Source of the DNA: Stanieria sp. NIES-3757
Lineage (GTDB): Bacteria; Cyanobacteriota; Cyanobacteriia; Cyanobacteriales; Xenococcaceae
Assembly: GCA_002355455.1 (NCBI GenBank)
Contig: AP017375.1
Coordinates: 992,001 to 1,056,000 of the forward strand
Length of the DNA: 64,000 bases
Reading direction: 5' to 3'
Below are positions 7,544-16,723 of this stretch, piece after piece. The position numbers and the translations under genes are program-made. The notes under the pieces were generated by a model. The model had not been told where the DNA came from, searched no databases, and saw nothing but the letters and a program-made list of their open reading frames with translations. Numbering within the stretch: the first letter of the stretch is position 1; the number at the start of each line of letters is the position of its first letter.

Positions 7544-10500
7544 ATGTTTGACCAACTTGGCGATTTGATCGGTGGAGCTTTTTCTCTCAGCCAAGGGGCA
7601 TTTCAAAGAATTATCAATCTTCCAGAGGGACAAACAACAGCCCTACTGGTTGTCTTGACAGCCGGACTTTCATTGGGAGTGGGACAGAGCATTATTCTGT
7701 TCATTAATCGAGTACAGCCAATACGCTTTGTTTTTAGCCTATTACTAAACGCGGTTTTATTCACCTGTGGGTTTCTATTTCTGGTGTTCAGTACCTGGGC
7801 GATCGGCTGGCTGCCTGGTTTAGTGCGTATACCCTGGAGCGATTTGGTCAAAGCCTTGGGGCTGAGTTATGCCCCATTACAGTTTAGTTTTCTTGCTGCC
7901 TTACCCTATGCTGGAGTGCCGATTCTCAACGTGTTATCGGTTTGGCATTTACTGGCAATGGTTGTAGGTTTTAGTGCGATCGCCAAAGTGAGTGCGGCAT
8001 CTGCTTTTGTCCATGTGGCGTTTGGCTGGTTCATGCTCCAACTTTTAGAGGGTAGCATTGGACAGCCGATTGCTAAATTCGGACAAAGTTTAACTCAACG
8101 AGTAGCAGGGGTCGATTTAGCCGAGAAACGTTCGGAATTAAAAGCAATTGTCCAGTCGGGTTTAGAGACTCGACTTTCCCCAATCGGAGCCGATCGAGCA
8201 TTAAAAGGATCGGAAGGCGATCGTCAAGTCCAGTCGGCTGTCCTATCGTCCTCTCTATCAACCCTGCCATCTGAAGCCACCTTTGCCAACCCTTCCGCAA
8301 GTCTTGGTAGTGTTGCGGTTCTATCTGCCGATACTGAGACACTCGGAGTACGTTTAGCCCATCGATTGCAGAGCATACCCCAGGCGATCCGACTGGGGCT
8401 AATTTTGCTAGGGATGATTGTATTATTTGCGCTCGTCGCCATCTTGCTTGGTCCAATTCGTGAAAGCCTATTTGGTTGGCATGAAAGCCTCCCCAGGCTA
8501 GTGCGATGGACTTTCGATCTAACCTGGATTGGAGTAGTTGCGATCGTCTTTGCCGGACTCTTGGCTCCTCTCGAAACTTTAGGTTGGTGGGCGGGTTGGT
8601 ATGGAGATAATCTGGATAATCTACCCGCTGAAACTGTTCCATCCCAACCGCTCGGTCAGAGCAGTACAGCAGCACCTGTTACCCAGGAGCGCCCCTCTCG
8701 TTATATCGTTTATGTGGATGGCGTGGGTCAGTCGAGTGAAGAGTATACGCCCGATGTGGTCGAATTTGTTCGGACATTCCAATCCGTCTTGCCAAAAGAT
8801 GTAGAGTTCGTGCAAGGCTTAATGCTGTATTCAGTTTTAAATCAGCCTTTGAATCGAGATCGCCCCCTGGCATGGGTTTGGCGATTGGCGGACAAAATGC
8901 GGTGGCAAAATCCAACGTCTCTTATGGGTTTTATGGTTAATCTCCGCAATGCCTGGATTGTTGCCGTATCCGCTGACAAACGTTATGGCCCCATCTACAA
9001 TCAGGGAATTGCCCAGGTACTTTATCAAGGTTTAATCGAACGGGGTTACCCAGTTGGCGATGGTATCCCAATTACTTTGATTGGTTACAGCGGTGGTGCT
9101 CAGATGTCGGTAGCAGTGGCACCCTATCTCAGACGGGTATTGGGAGGTGAGATCGAAGTTATTTCTCTGGGCGGGGTGATGAGTGCCAACAATAATTTTT
9201 TGAAATTAGAGCATCTTTACCATCTGGTAGGCGATAAAGATGGAGTTGCTAATCTCAGTCCAATTCTGTTTCCAGGACGACGAAAGTGGTTGCCTTTGTC
9301 CTACTGGAATCGGGCAATGCGTAAGGGTAAAATCAGCCAAATTTCATTAGGTTCAATGGGACATCAGGTTCCAGGAGGAATCATGGATCCTAATGCATTC
9401 TTATCCAACGGTGAGAGCCATCTTCAACACACGATCGCAGTTATTCTGTCGATTTTGCAAGGCAGTCTTCTAGTTTCTACGCCCCACCGTCCCCGACAAA
9501 TTAGCAATTACGAGCGTTACAAGCAAGCGGATTTTAACAACTACACTTACTATCCTTTAACTCAAACCGTCGATGATCAATGCTATCGTCAGATCGCTCC
9601 TTGGATGGGTCGTTTGATCTTGCCCAAGTCGAGAGAACGTCATGAAGTAAAAGGGGTTTGGTTTGAAGTACATCACGCTCCGTGCAGCTATGAATCGTTG
9701 GTAGGGCAAACGGTGATGCTGCGGTGGATGGATCTTCCCATTGTGAAAGAATGGGTGCGAGCCGTAACTCACGACGTTCACTTTAGCGTTGATGCCGAAT
9801 ATTCCAGCCGCTATGGTAGCAGCATTCACCCAAAACGGCTAAACCACTGGCAAAAGGTAGATCCGCTGGAATCGCTAGCAGGTTCTCACCCCACCGATGA
9901 CCTGATCGTGATGTTGGAGGGAGAAGTTGAGGTTGAACAGTTAAATAATAGCGATCGCCCGATTTTACGCATTGCCCATCAACCCGTTGAGATTACCGGA
10001 CGCTACTACGCTCTGGTGCAATTTATAGCCCCGATTCCGAACACGGATCGCTTCCAAGTCAAGCATTTTAATTCCATCTCCCGCCAATTTGATGGCTGGG
10101 AAGAAGTGGTGCGCTTGCCTCAGCCGATTTTAGCTCAAGCTTATGGCAGCTATCCTTCTACTACGCGCAACCTAGAACAAAACCCTCTAAATGAAACGGG
10201 GTGGTACATTTATGGAGCCAAAGATGCTGACAAATATTTTGTGGTGCAGGCGTTAGCTCCCCGATCACTGTTTCGCCTCCAACCTGACCGAGTGGTGTTT
10301 GGCAGTAAAGCTGCCTATCGCTACATTCGGCGGGAATCCTGGGCAAATGCAGCAGCACACAAAGGCAAAATCTCATCTGTGTTGTGTGTGGGCAAGCGCG
10401 CTCCAGAGCAGATTAAAACTGTAATCGATAACTGGAAAATAGGCGATCGCGCACTGCTGCTGCACGTCTATGGTGGCATTGGTGGAAACAAGAAAGAACC

Positions 10501-11281
10501 CGCCGCTTCGACCCCAATCTTTTTCGGTCATTTTGCCTATGGACTTGCTACCGTAATTCGCGAGCCTCTCAGTGATGAACTACGGTTTGACATTCAGTAT
10601 TACCAAGTATATACCCACAATACCGACGGTTTAACGGCGGGAACCATACACTGGTCGCGGTACATGGGCGATCGCCAGTTTGGTTGGTTAGGGACTCGCC
10701 CTGTTTGCGACATTTTAATTAAGTTTGAGCCGTTTACAGGCGATTTCGACATTAACGGAACTAGACGCTCCGCTCTCAGTAATATGTTGAGCCAACTAGA
10801 GGCAATGACTGCTCGCTACCGTATTGGGGATGGCACGGGGGCAACTTATGTCGGTCCCGCCAATAACTGCTCTCAGGATTCTAATCAAGCATTGTTTGCC
10901 AGTATTCGTTCTATATCTAGCGCGATCGCTGCCAATCAACCTCTACTACAAACCTGGCTGGCGGATCACCCATCTCAGGCATCGCGCTATCAGCAACTTC
11001 TGAAAGTCAAAGAAAGGCTATACCGCAAATTGCAACCCCTGGGTGCTCCTCGCACCGATTGGGAAATGAACGAATTTAATTTAGGTACGACCATGGAAGA
11101 TGAACCCCTGCGGAACCTGTGGATCGGTTTGGGCAGTTGGCGAACGCTTTTACCCCGCAAAGCCAGCGATACGATCGTCAAAGTTTTTCTAGAGCATGGA
11201 GCCTCAGTTTGGGTGCTGCGCACTAATCAGATAGGCGGACACGATCCGGATATCGAACCCATTGCCCCGATGACGTTATAA
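7544..11281 (+). CDS. Very large membrane protein with alpha/beta-hydrolase-like core and cyanobacterial C-terminal domain
   Basis: A 1245-residue protein behind an AGGAG ribosome site (7530-7534). Residues 1-360 hold about eight membrane helices split by a soluble loop (about 175-275). Residues 385-640 resemble an alpha/beta hydrolase: strand IVYVDGVGQ, then GYSGGAQ with the candidate nucleophile Ser516 in a GxSxG elbow, and a later GHQVPGG histidine. Residues 660-1245 form a separate large region. It contains GHFAYG (His996), a TIHWSRYMG segment and GATYVGPANNCSQDSNQAL (Cys1109). I recall similar C-terminal regions in large cyanobacterial proteins annotated as CAAX/Abi-type proteases, but cannot confirm this. 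His996 and Cys1109 could suggest a permuted papain-like site; that is speculation. Function unknown, likely an inner-membrane hydrolase. Confidence 0.75.
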   Translation: MFDQLGDLIGGAFSLSQGAFQRIINLPEGQTTALLVVLTAGLSLGVGQSIILFINRVQPIRFVFSLLLNAVLFTCGFLFLVFSTWAIGWLPGLVRIPWSDLVKALGLSYAPLQFSFLAALPYAGVPILNVLSVWHLLAMVVGFSAIAKVSAASAFVHVAFGWFMLQLLEGSIGQPIAKFGQSLTQRVAGVDLAEKRSELKAIVQSGLETRLSPIGADRALKGSEGDRQVQSAVLSSSLSTLPSEATFANPSASLGSVAVLSADTETLGVRLAHRLQSIPQAIRLGLILLGMIVLFALVAILLGPIRESLFGWHESLPRLVRWTFDLTWIGVVAIVFAGLLAPLETLGWWAGWYGDNLDNLPAETVPSQPLGQSSTAAPVTQERPSRYIVYVDGVGQSSEEYTPDVVEFVRTFQSVLPKDVEFVQGLMLYSVLNQPLNRDRPLAWVWRLADKMRWQNPTSLMGFMVNLRNAWIVAVSADKRYGPIYNQGIAQVLYQGLIERGYPVGDGIPITLIGYSGGAQMSVAVAPYLRRVLGGEIEVISLGGVMSANNNFLKLEHLYHLVGDKDGVANLSPILFPGRRKWLPLSYWNRAMRKGKISQISLGSMGHQVPGGIMDPNAFLSNGESHLQHTIAVILSILQGSLLVSTPHRPRQISNYERYKQADFNNYTYYPLTQTVDDQCYRQIAPWMGRLILPKSRERHEVKGVWFEVHHAPCSYESLVGQTVMLRWMDLPIVKEWVRAVTHDVHFSVDAEYSSRYGSSIHPKRLNHWQKVDPLESLAGSHPTDDLIVMLEGEVEVEQLNNSDRPILRIAHQPVEITGRYYALVQFIAPIPNTDRFQVKHFNSISRQFDGWEEVVRLPQPILAQAYGSYPSTTRNLEQNPLNETGWYIYGAKDADKYFVVQALAPRSLFRLQPDRVVFGSKAAYRYIRRESWANAAAHKGKISSVLCVGKRAPEQIKTVIDNWKIGDRALLLHVYGGIGGNKKEPAASTPIFFGHFAYGLATVIREPLSDELRFDIQYYQVYTHNTDGLTAGTIHWSRYMGDRQFGWLGTRPVCDILIKFEPFTGDFDINGTRRSALSNMLSQLEAMTARYRIGDGTGATYVGPANNCSQDSNQALFASIRSISSAIAANQPLLQTWLADHPSQASRYQQLLKVKERLYRKLQPLGAPRTDWEMNEFNLGTTMEDEPLRNLWIGLGSWRTLLPRKASDTIVKVFLEHGASVWVLRTNQIGGHDPDIEPIAPMTL

Positions 11282-11304
11282 GTATATGTACTTAATAAGT
11301 CCTT

Positions 11305-12246
11305 ATGATTCGATATATACGGTCTACCATACTACCTTCAAAAACGGCTCAACTGTTCATTCAAACTGGTCTGAAATGGGATCGAGATAATTGCTCTGGT
11401 ATGGCGGCTGCTCTATCGTACTATGCCCTTTTTTCCCTATTTCCAATTCTATTAATTATCCTGAGTGTTATTGGTTCGCTAATAGAACCGAATACAGAAG
11501 CATTTCAATATATCAAAGGAGTAATCGAGCGATATCTACCTCCAGAAGTTCATGAATTAATTACGGGAACAGTAGTTGCCCTCAACGAAAATAGTACCGG
11601 TGCTGGAATCGTTGGATTTGGCTTGCTCTTATGGACAGCTAGTACTGTCTTCGCTATTCTGAGAAGTTCGGTCAATAAAATTTGGCGATCGCATAACCCA
11701 GCTTCTGAACCAGAATCAATTCGGATGACGGTACTATCGTTCGTTATTAATCAACTTTTGGCATTTGTGTTAGTGTTTGGAATTGCCTTATTACTTCTAA
11801 CTTCCTTAATCTCCAAAATTGTGATCGAGACTATCCTCGAGCTAGTTTCAAACTTTCAAGAAACTTTTTCTTTTATCAAGATTGACGAACTACAATTAAG
11901 CCAAGGACTTCAAGTAGGTTCATCTTTTTTAATTTTGGCTCTAGCTGCCTGCATTTTGTTCAAAATTTTGCCGTCCGTTTATATTGGTTGGCGTGATGTC
12001 TGGTTGGGTGCTTTACTCACTGCTTTGTTGTTGGTAGTGTTGAAGGAACTTGTTAGTAATAGTGTCATTTCGATTGGCAGTCAATTTCTTTCTTATGGGG
12101 TAATTGGGAGTGTCATGATTCTATTGCTATGGATTTACCTTACCTGTCAAATCTTTTTGATTGGCTGCGAGTTTTCTTATGTTTATGCACACCTTTTCGG
12201 GAGCCTTTGTCATAAAAAGATGAATTCTTTAGATAGCTTAAATTAA
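11305..12246 (+). CDS. YihY/BrkB family membrane protein
   Basis: A 313-residue integral membrane protein. The N-terminal motif DNCSGMAAALSYYALFSLFP and the following helix are diagnostic of the YihY/virulence factor BrkB family, once mislabelled ribonuclease BN. About six membrane helices are visible, including the C-terminal SVMILLLWIYLTCQIFLIG. It starts 23 bases after the large hydrolase gene on the same strand and is probably the last gene of that unit. The substrate is not known for the family. Confidence 0.88.
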   Translation: MIRYIRSTILPSKTAQLFIQTGLKWDRDNCSGMAAALSYYALFSLFPILLIILSVIGSLIEPNTEAFQYIKGVIERYLPPEVHELITGTVVALNENSTGAGIVGFGLLLWTASTVFAILRSSVNKIWRSHNPASEPESIRMTVLSFVINQLLAFVLVFGIALLLLTSLISKIVIETILELVSNFQETFSFIKIDELQLSQGLQVGSSFLILALAACILFKILPSVYIGWRDVWLGALLTALLLVVLKELVSNSVISIGSQFLSYGVIGSVMILLLWIYLTCQIFLIGCEFSYVYAHLFGSLCHKKMNSLDSLN

Positions 12247-12316
12247 TCAGGTTAAGATATAATCTCTCTTTTGTCATTTTAGGAAAAGAAAAAAACTAAC
12301 AGACGATGAGTTTCTG

Positions 12317-12493
12317 TTATTGTTGTCGAAAATTGTTTAGATTACTAAAGCCCAAGAATTCGTCCATAATCTCAATTAATTCAATAAATCCTCGTTTCAT
12401 TTGATGTAAATATTTAAAACTTTCAAAGTGTCTTAAATCTTTAAACAAACTACGAGTTGAAATCTTTTGTAACTCTGCTTGATTTTGGATCAT
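12317..12493 (-). CDS. Small 58-residue ORF, possibly a transposase tail
   Basis: An ATG at 12493 opens a frame with helical, charged composition (RSLFKDLRHFESFKYLHQM) ending at 12317. It fills most of the gap between the YihY gene and the polyferredoxin gene. The composition vaguely recalls the C-terminal tail of an insertion-sequence transposase, but I cannot name a family and no strong ribosome site is visible. It may be a decayed fragment rather than a gene. Confidence 0.35.
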   Translation of the reverse strand: MIQNQAELQKISTRSLFKDLRHFESFKYLHQMKRGFIELIEIMDEFLGFSNLNNFRQQ

Positions 12494-12522
12494 TTATTTC
12501 TTGCAATATTCTAGAGAGGGAC

Positions 12523-12554
12523 ATCATATCAGTTTCATATCTTATTGTTCTAAT
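12523..12554 (+). promoter_or_regulatory. TTCAT direct-repeat promoter cassette, copy D
   Basis: Plus strand: ATCAT at 12523-12527 (one mismatch), ATCAGT, TTCAT at 12534-12538, ten bases, then TCTAAT at 12549-12554. It is placed about 75 bases before the polyferredoxin-cNMP gene at 12630. Confidence 0.6.
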
Positions 12555-12629
12555 TTGAAGAAGCGGCGCAAAAGTTTATCATGCAGCATCCCGAATTGAC
12601 TCACAACATTCACTTATCGGAGACTATTC

Positions 12630-15437
12630 ATGTTTGCACAATTGCCAGAACGTCGGATGCACTGGGTACGATGGGTCTTAACGATTGGTTGGCTCTTAGT
12701 GATTGCATCTCTGTTTTACGATCCTTGGACTGTAGCGCTTACAAAACCCGATCATCCCTGGAGTCCTTTGCGGCTCACAGGTCAGTGTATTCAGGTGCAG
12801 GGCAGTTGTGTTGAAGAGCAGCCTTATCCGATCGGAGCAACTTTATTTTGGGGTGCGATCGTTCCTTCTGGGATTTTCATCTTGCTCGTGTTTGGACATG
12901 AACTCTGGCGGCGGATTTGTCCGCTGGCTTTTCTGTCTCAAATTCCAAGAGGACTCGGTAAACAGCGACAGTTCAAACGGGAAAACCCGAAAACGGGTAA
13001 GATTCGCTACGAGCTTGCGAAAGTGAAATCCGATTCTTGGCTGGGCAGAAACTATCCTTATGTACAGTTTGGTTGGCTGTTTATTGGACTATGTGGAAGA
13101 ATTCTGTTTTTTAATGCTGACCGCTTAGTTCTAGGACTGTGGCTAGTTTTTACGATCATCGCAGCAATCGCGGTTGGCTACTATTATGGCGGTAAGTCCT
13201 GGTGTCAATATTTCTGCCCGATGGCTCCGGTGCAGACGATTTTTAGTGAGCCGCGAGGTTTGCTTGGTAGCAAGGCTCATATGAGTGAACAGCGGATTAC
13301 TCAATCAATGTGTCGCACCGTGCAATCAGATGGCAATGAACAAAGTGCCTGTGTTGCCTGCCAGAGTCCCTGTTTTGATATTGATTCGGAACGAACTTAT
13401 TGGACTGGCTTGAACAATCCCGAAGAATCGATCATTCGATATGGTTATGTCGGTTTAGTGGTTGGCTATTTTCTCTACTATTATTTGTATGCGGGCAACT
13501 GGGACTATTACTTTTCCGGCGTTTGGAATCGCGATCCGAATCAGCTTGCTTCGCTGATGAGTCCCGGTCTTTATCTATCGGGACAGCCCATCAACATTCC
13601 GAAGCTTTTTGCGGTGCCGCTGGTGCTGGGGGGATTTAGTGCGATCGGCTATTTCCTCGGAACTTGGATTGAACAGCGGTTCAAATCTTACGATCAACAA
13701 CATCACAAACACTCGGATCCCGATCTGATTCGGCATCGCATTTTTGTAATTTGTACCTTTGCTATATTTAACTTCTTCTTTTTGTTCGCAGGTCGTCCCT
13801 TGCTTCAACTAACCCCGATTTGGGTGCAATATGCCTTTGATCTGAGCATTGTTTTTTTCAGTACACTCTGGCTGCAAAAATCCTGGCGACGGAGTTCTGA
13901 TCTCTATTCACGGGAAAATCTGGCGAACCGATTTCGTAAGCAGCTTGAGCGATTACAGCTTGATGTCTCCCAGTATCTAGACGGTCGTTCTCTCAAGGAT
14001 TTACACACCAATGAAGTGTATGTTCTCGCGAAAGTGCTTCCTGGCTTTACCCAAGAGAAACGGCACGAAGCTTACAAAGGAGTGGTTCGAGAAGCTTTAG
14101 AGGAAGGTTATGTAAGTACGTCTAGTAGTCTGGCAATCCTTCAACAAATGCGCCATGAGTTAGGGATTTCTGATGATGAACACCAGGAAGTTTTGGAAGA
14201 ATTAGGCGTAGAAGATCCAGAACTGCTCAATCCTAACCGCAAGCGATCGCTCGAAAATCAAATCCGTCTCACAGGCTACCAGAAATCATTGGAGCGATTT
14301 CTCCGATTGCAGCAGCAGATAAGTTCTAGAGAATTCACTCCATCGGCTGAAGCCTCAGATGCGATTCGGGCATTGCGTCGTGAGTATTCGATCACACCTC
14401 AAGAAGAAGAGTGGGTGTTGAGCGGATTTGCGCCTGATGCTGGCAACCCTGAGAAAGCAGAATCATTACTCGCTCGGTTAAACGAGTGGCAATTGTGCGA
14501 TCGCGCTTTAAACCATCCTAGCCTTCAAGCTCATCCTGCAATCTTGCAGCTTTTGCATCAGGGAGTCCAGCATAAACGAGAATTGATTGTGCGCTCGATT
14601 CTGGAAATTCTTGTTTCTCTAAAAGACCATCCCAGCGCAACGACAATTGCCCGATCGCTCAAACAACTTTCGCCACATTTGACGACAGAATTAGTTAGTC
14701 GTAATTCTTGGCAATCTCATTTACAGCAAAGCATTGCGGATTTGCTAATCCAGCCCCAAGCACTAGAACAATCTGCTCAAGCAGTATCGACGCAGGATAC
14801 CTTGAGTCATCTTGAAACGCTGTTGCACCATTACAATTCAGTCATTCAGGCGGCGGCTCTATTTGCGATCGCCCAACTCGATCCCCAACGCGCTCAAACT
14901 GTGGCTCAAATGATCCAGCGTGACTCTTCTCCATCTTTGCTACACGACACCGCACAACGGTTACTAGCTTTGCCCCCTTCTCCAGCTTTAACAGAGTTTC
15001 CTGTTCTAGAAAAACTGGTGCATTTATCGAACAGTGATTTCTTTGATCGTCTTCAGTGCGAAACACTGATCGCCTTAAGCGATCGTTCAGAAATTAAAAC
15101 CTACACCAAGGGCGATGTGATTACTGAGGCAGGCGATACTTGTCGAGAATTTCTACTGCTGATTGAGGGCGATGCTAGCATTCAAGGTACGAATGGGCAA
15201 ACCATTATACGAGTTGAGCGCCTTCATCCTGGACAAATCCTTGATGAACTGGAGGTTCTAACCCACAGCACCTTAGAAAATACAATTCTTGCTGAAAGTG
15301 AAAGAACTCGTATTGTGGCAATTCCTGTCGATGCGCTGGACGATCTGCTTGAACGAGACTCTAGTTTTGCCCGTCGAATTTTAGAGCTCGAAGGTCGGCA
15401 ACTTCAACGGCTCGTGAGATTGGGAGTACATGCTTAA
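12630..15437 (+). CDS. Membrane polyferredoxin fused to a cyclic-nucleotide-binding domain
   Basis: A 935-residue protein; CGGAG seven bases before the ATG at 12630 fixes the start. The N-terminal 430 residues carry about seven membrane helices and NapH/NosR-type iron-sulfur motifs: RRICPLAFL near residue 95, WCQYFCPMAPVQ near 195, and a CVACQSPC cluster near 245. This suggests quinol or electron-relay chemistry at the membrane. Residues 440-800 are helical and soluble, HEAT-like in feel. Residues 815-930 form a CRP-type cNMP-binding fold (KGDVITEAGD, LLLIEGDASI), without an obvious helix-turn-helix after it. The fusion implies redox activity gated by a small ligand. Promoter cassette D lies upstream. 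The exact electron partners are unknown. Confidence 0.8.
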   Translation: MFAQLPERRMHWVRWVLTIGWLLVIASLFYDPWTVALTKPDHPWSPLRLTGQCIQVQGSCVEEQPYPIGATLFWGAIVPSGIFILLVFGHELWRRICPLAFLSQIPRGLGKQRQFKRENPKTGKIRYELAKVKSDSWLGRNYPYVQFGWLFIGLCGRILFFNADRLVLGLWLVFTIIAAIAVGYYYGGKSWCQYFCPMAPVQTIFSEPRGLLGSKAHMSEQRITQSMCRTVQSDGNEQSACVACQSPCFDIDSERTYWTGLNNPEESIIRYGYVGLVVGYFLYYYLYAGNWDYYFSGVWNRDPNQLASLMSPGLYLSGQPINIPKLFAVPLVLGGFSAIGYFLGTWIEQRFKSYDQQHHKHSDPDLIRHRIFVICTFAIFNFFFLFAGRPLLQLTPIWVQYAFDLSIVFFSTLWLQKSWRRSSDLYSRENLANRFRKQLERLQLDVSQYLDGRSLKDLHTNEVYVLAKVLPGFTQEKRHEAYKGVVREALEEGYVSTSSSLAILQQMRHELGISDDEHQEVLEELGVEDPELLNPNRKRSLENQIRLTGYQKSLERFLRLQQQISSREFTPSAEASDAIRALRREYSITPQEEEWVLSGFAPDAGNPEKAESLLARLNEWQLCDRALNHPSLQAHPAILQLLHQGVQHKRELIVRSILEILVSLKDHPSATTIARSLKQLSPHLTTELVSRNSWQSHLQQSIADLLIQPQALEQSAQAVSTQDTLSHLETLLHHYNSVIQAAALFAIAQLDPQRAQTVAQMIQRDSSPSLLHDTAQRLLALPPSPALTEFPVLEKLVHLSNSDFFDRLQCETLIALSDRSEIKTYTKGDVITEAGDTCREFLLLIEGDASIQGTNGQTIIRVERLHPGQILDELEVLTHSTLENTILAESERTRIVAIPVDALDDLLERDSSFARRILELEGRQLQRLVRLGVHA

Positions 15438-15973
15438 AACCAAGGGTCATTAACACATCAATTCTGCTCAAAATAAAGCCGTATCATTGAATTGAGATTA
15501 AAAGAACAGGCTAATGCGATCGTGGCTACATAGCAGAATGAACTACTTCTGACAAAGATTTTATGCCTTCGATTTTTCAAATCTCAACCGGGGGTTACTG
15601 CTACTACTGTTACCATATCTTTAAATATCCCTAGAGATACTCCACAAAGTCTTTTAAAGTCTGTTGGCTTCCTTCTTTTTAACTTGTTTGTAAGACATTA
15701 ATTCAATTCTAAATTTCTTTTTATTTTACTTAGCTTCCTTCGACTTTTGCAGGAGGTCTATTGTTCTCATTATTGCCAAGCAGGAAGACTTGTTTTGTGA
15801 TTGTCTAGATGATTCATATTAAGTTATATCGTTTCTCAAAAGTCGCTAGATAGATAAAAAGCCTAAAATAAAGATATATCAAAAATTTAACTCAACTAAG
15901 TCTCCAGTTACTTTTGAGAATTGGTATTACCTTCAAATATTAGTCAGGTAGCAGAAAACAGATGGAGAGTTTC
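15438..15973. other. 536-base non-coding junction between GC-richer and AT-rich blocks
   Basis: No intact gene is seen. It holds a decayed transposase fragment (15593-15698) and AT-rich sequence. Codon and base use shift from GC-richer on the left to AT-rich on the right across this gap. Confidence 0.6.
15593..15698 (-). pseudogene. Transposase N-terminal remnant (IS5-like), frameshifted
   Basis: The minus strand from the ATG at 15698 reads MSYKQVKKKEANR. After a frame change it reads DFKRLCGVSLGIFKDMVTVV. This matches the start of cyanobacterial IS5-group transposases, which open with an 'xYxxVKxLKxxxFKRLCGVxxxxFxxMVxVV' pattern. Nothing of the catalytic domain remains. Confidence 0.6.
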
Positions 15974-16723
15974 TTAAACTTTGATAGTTTGAGAAGCAAA
16001 ATTCTTTGGTTGTTGATCGACTTGATGCCAAAATTCAATTACTTTTCGACTTACTGGTTCAGGGAAAAAATAGTGAAAGAAATGATGTCCTAACGGAGTT
16101 GTCCACATGACATCTTCCTCTTTAAGATAATCTTTCCATCCGCGTAAAGCAGAAGGATCGACAATACCATCATTTTCGCTACCACAAACCATTAGAGGCA
16201 TAGATACCCCTCCTGCTGGAACACTACTGTGTTGGTAAAGAGAATGAGGAGAAGGAGAAAGATTTAAATCTTGTTTAAGAATTTCAATTAAAGTTCGAGT
16301 ATTAAATCTATCCTGGCAACCAAACAACATTTGTACAATCCGTGCCAGCACGATTTCTTGGCTACAAGGTAATAACTTTCGCATAGAATAATAATGAGCT
16401 TGCCAATCGATCGCAGGATGAAAACCTACTCCTAGTAAAGTTAGAGATTTAACTTTTTGAGGATAGCGACGGGCATAAAGTAATCCAATTAAACCTCCTG
16501 TACCGTGACCAATTAAGCTAACTGGTTCTGCTAAAGACTTAAGATAGTCGTGAAGTAAGGTTAAAGCTATTTCTAAAGAACTAGGTTCATCTTGATTTTG
16601 AGAATATTCCCAATAAGCTAACGGTACGTGACGAGAAAGATAGCGAACCATCCGACCATCAAAACGTTTAAAACTGGGACTAACGTTAATCCAAACTGGT
16701 GCTGATTGGTGAGAATTTTTCAT
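15974..16723 (-). CDS. isiC: IsiC-like alpha/beta hydrolase lacking the nucleophile serine
   Basis: A 249-residue alpha/beta-hydrolase-fold protein, without a signal peptide, downstream of flavodoxin. In iron-starved cyanobacteria an alpha/beta hydrolase named isiC follows isiB, which is the basis for the symbol. The nucleophile elbow reads LIGHGTGGLIG: residue 74, where the catalytic Ser should stand in GHSxGG, is Gly (codon GGT, one transition from AGT). The candidate acid (ENDGIVDP) and histidine (PLGHHFFH) are still present. The protein may be non-catalytic or a recent mutant. The gap to isiB is about 220 bases. Confidence 0.7.
   Translation of the reverse strand: MKNSHQSAPVWINVSPSFKRFDGRMVRYLSRHVPLAYWEYSQNQDEPSSLEIALTLLHDYLKSLAEPVSLIGHGTGGLIGLLYARRYPQKVKSLTLLGVGFHPAIDWQAHYYSMRKLLPCSQEIVLARIVQMLFGCQDRFNTRTLIEILKQDLNLSPSPHSLYQHSSVPAGGVSMPLMVCGSENDGIVDPSALRGWKDYLKEEDVMWTTPLGHHFFHYFFPEPVSRKVIEFWHQVDQQPKNFASQTIKV

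Noticed and set aside
8073-8675. 200-residue minus-strand reading frame
   Set aside because: It lies wholly inside the large plus-strand gene, has low-complexity Arg/Leu/Gln composition and no ribosome site; a shadow.
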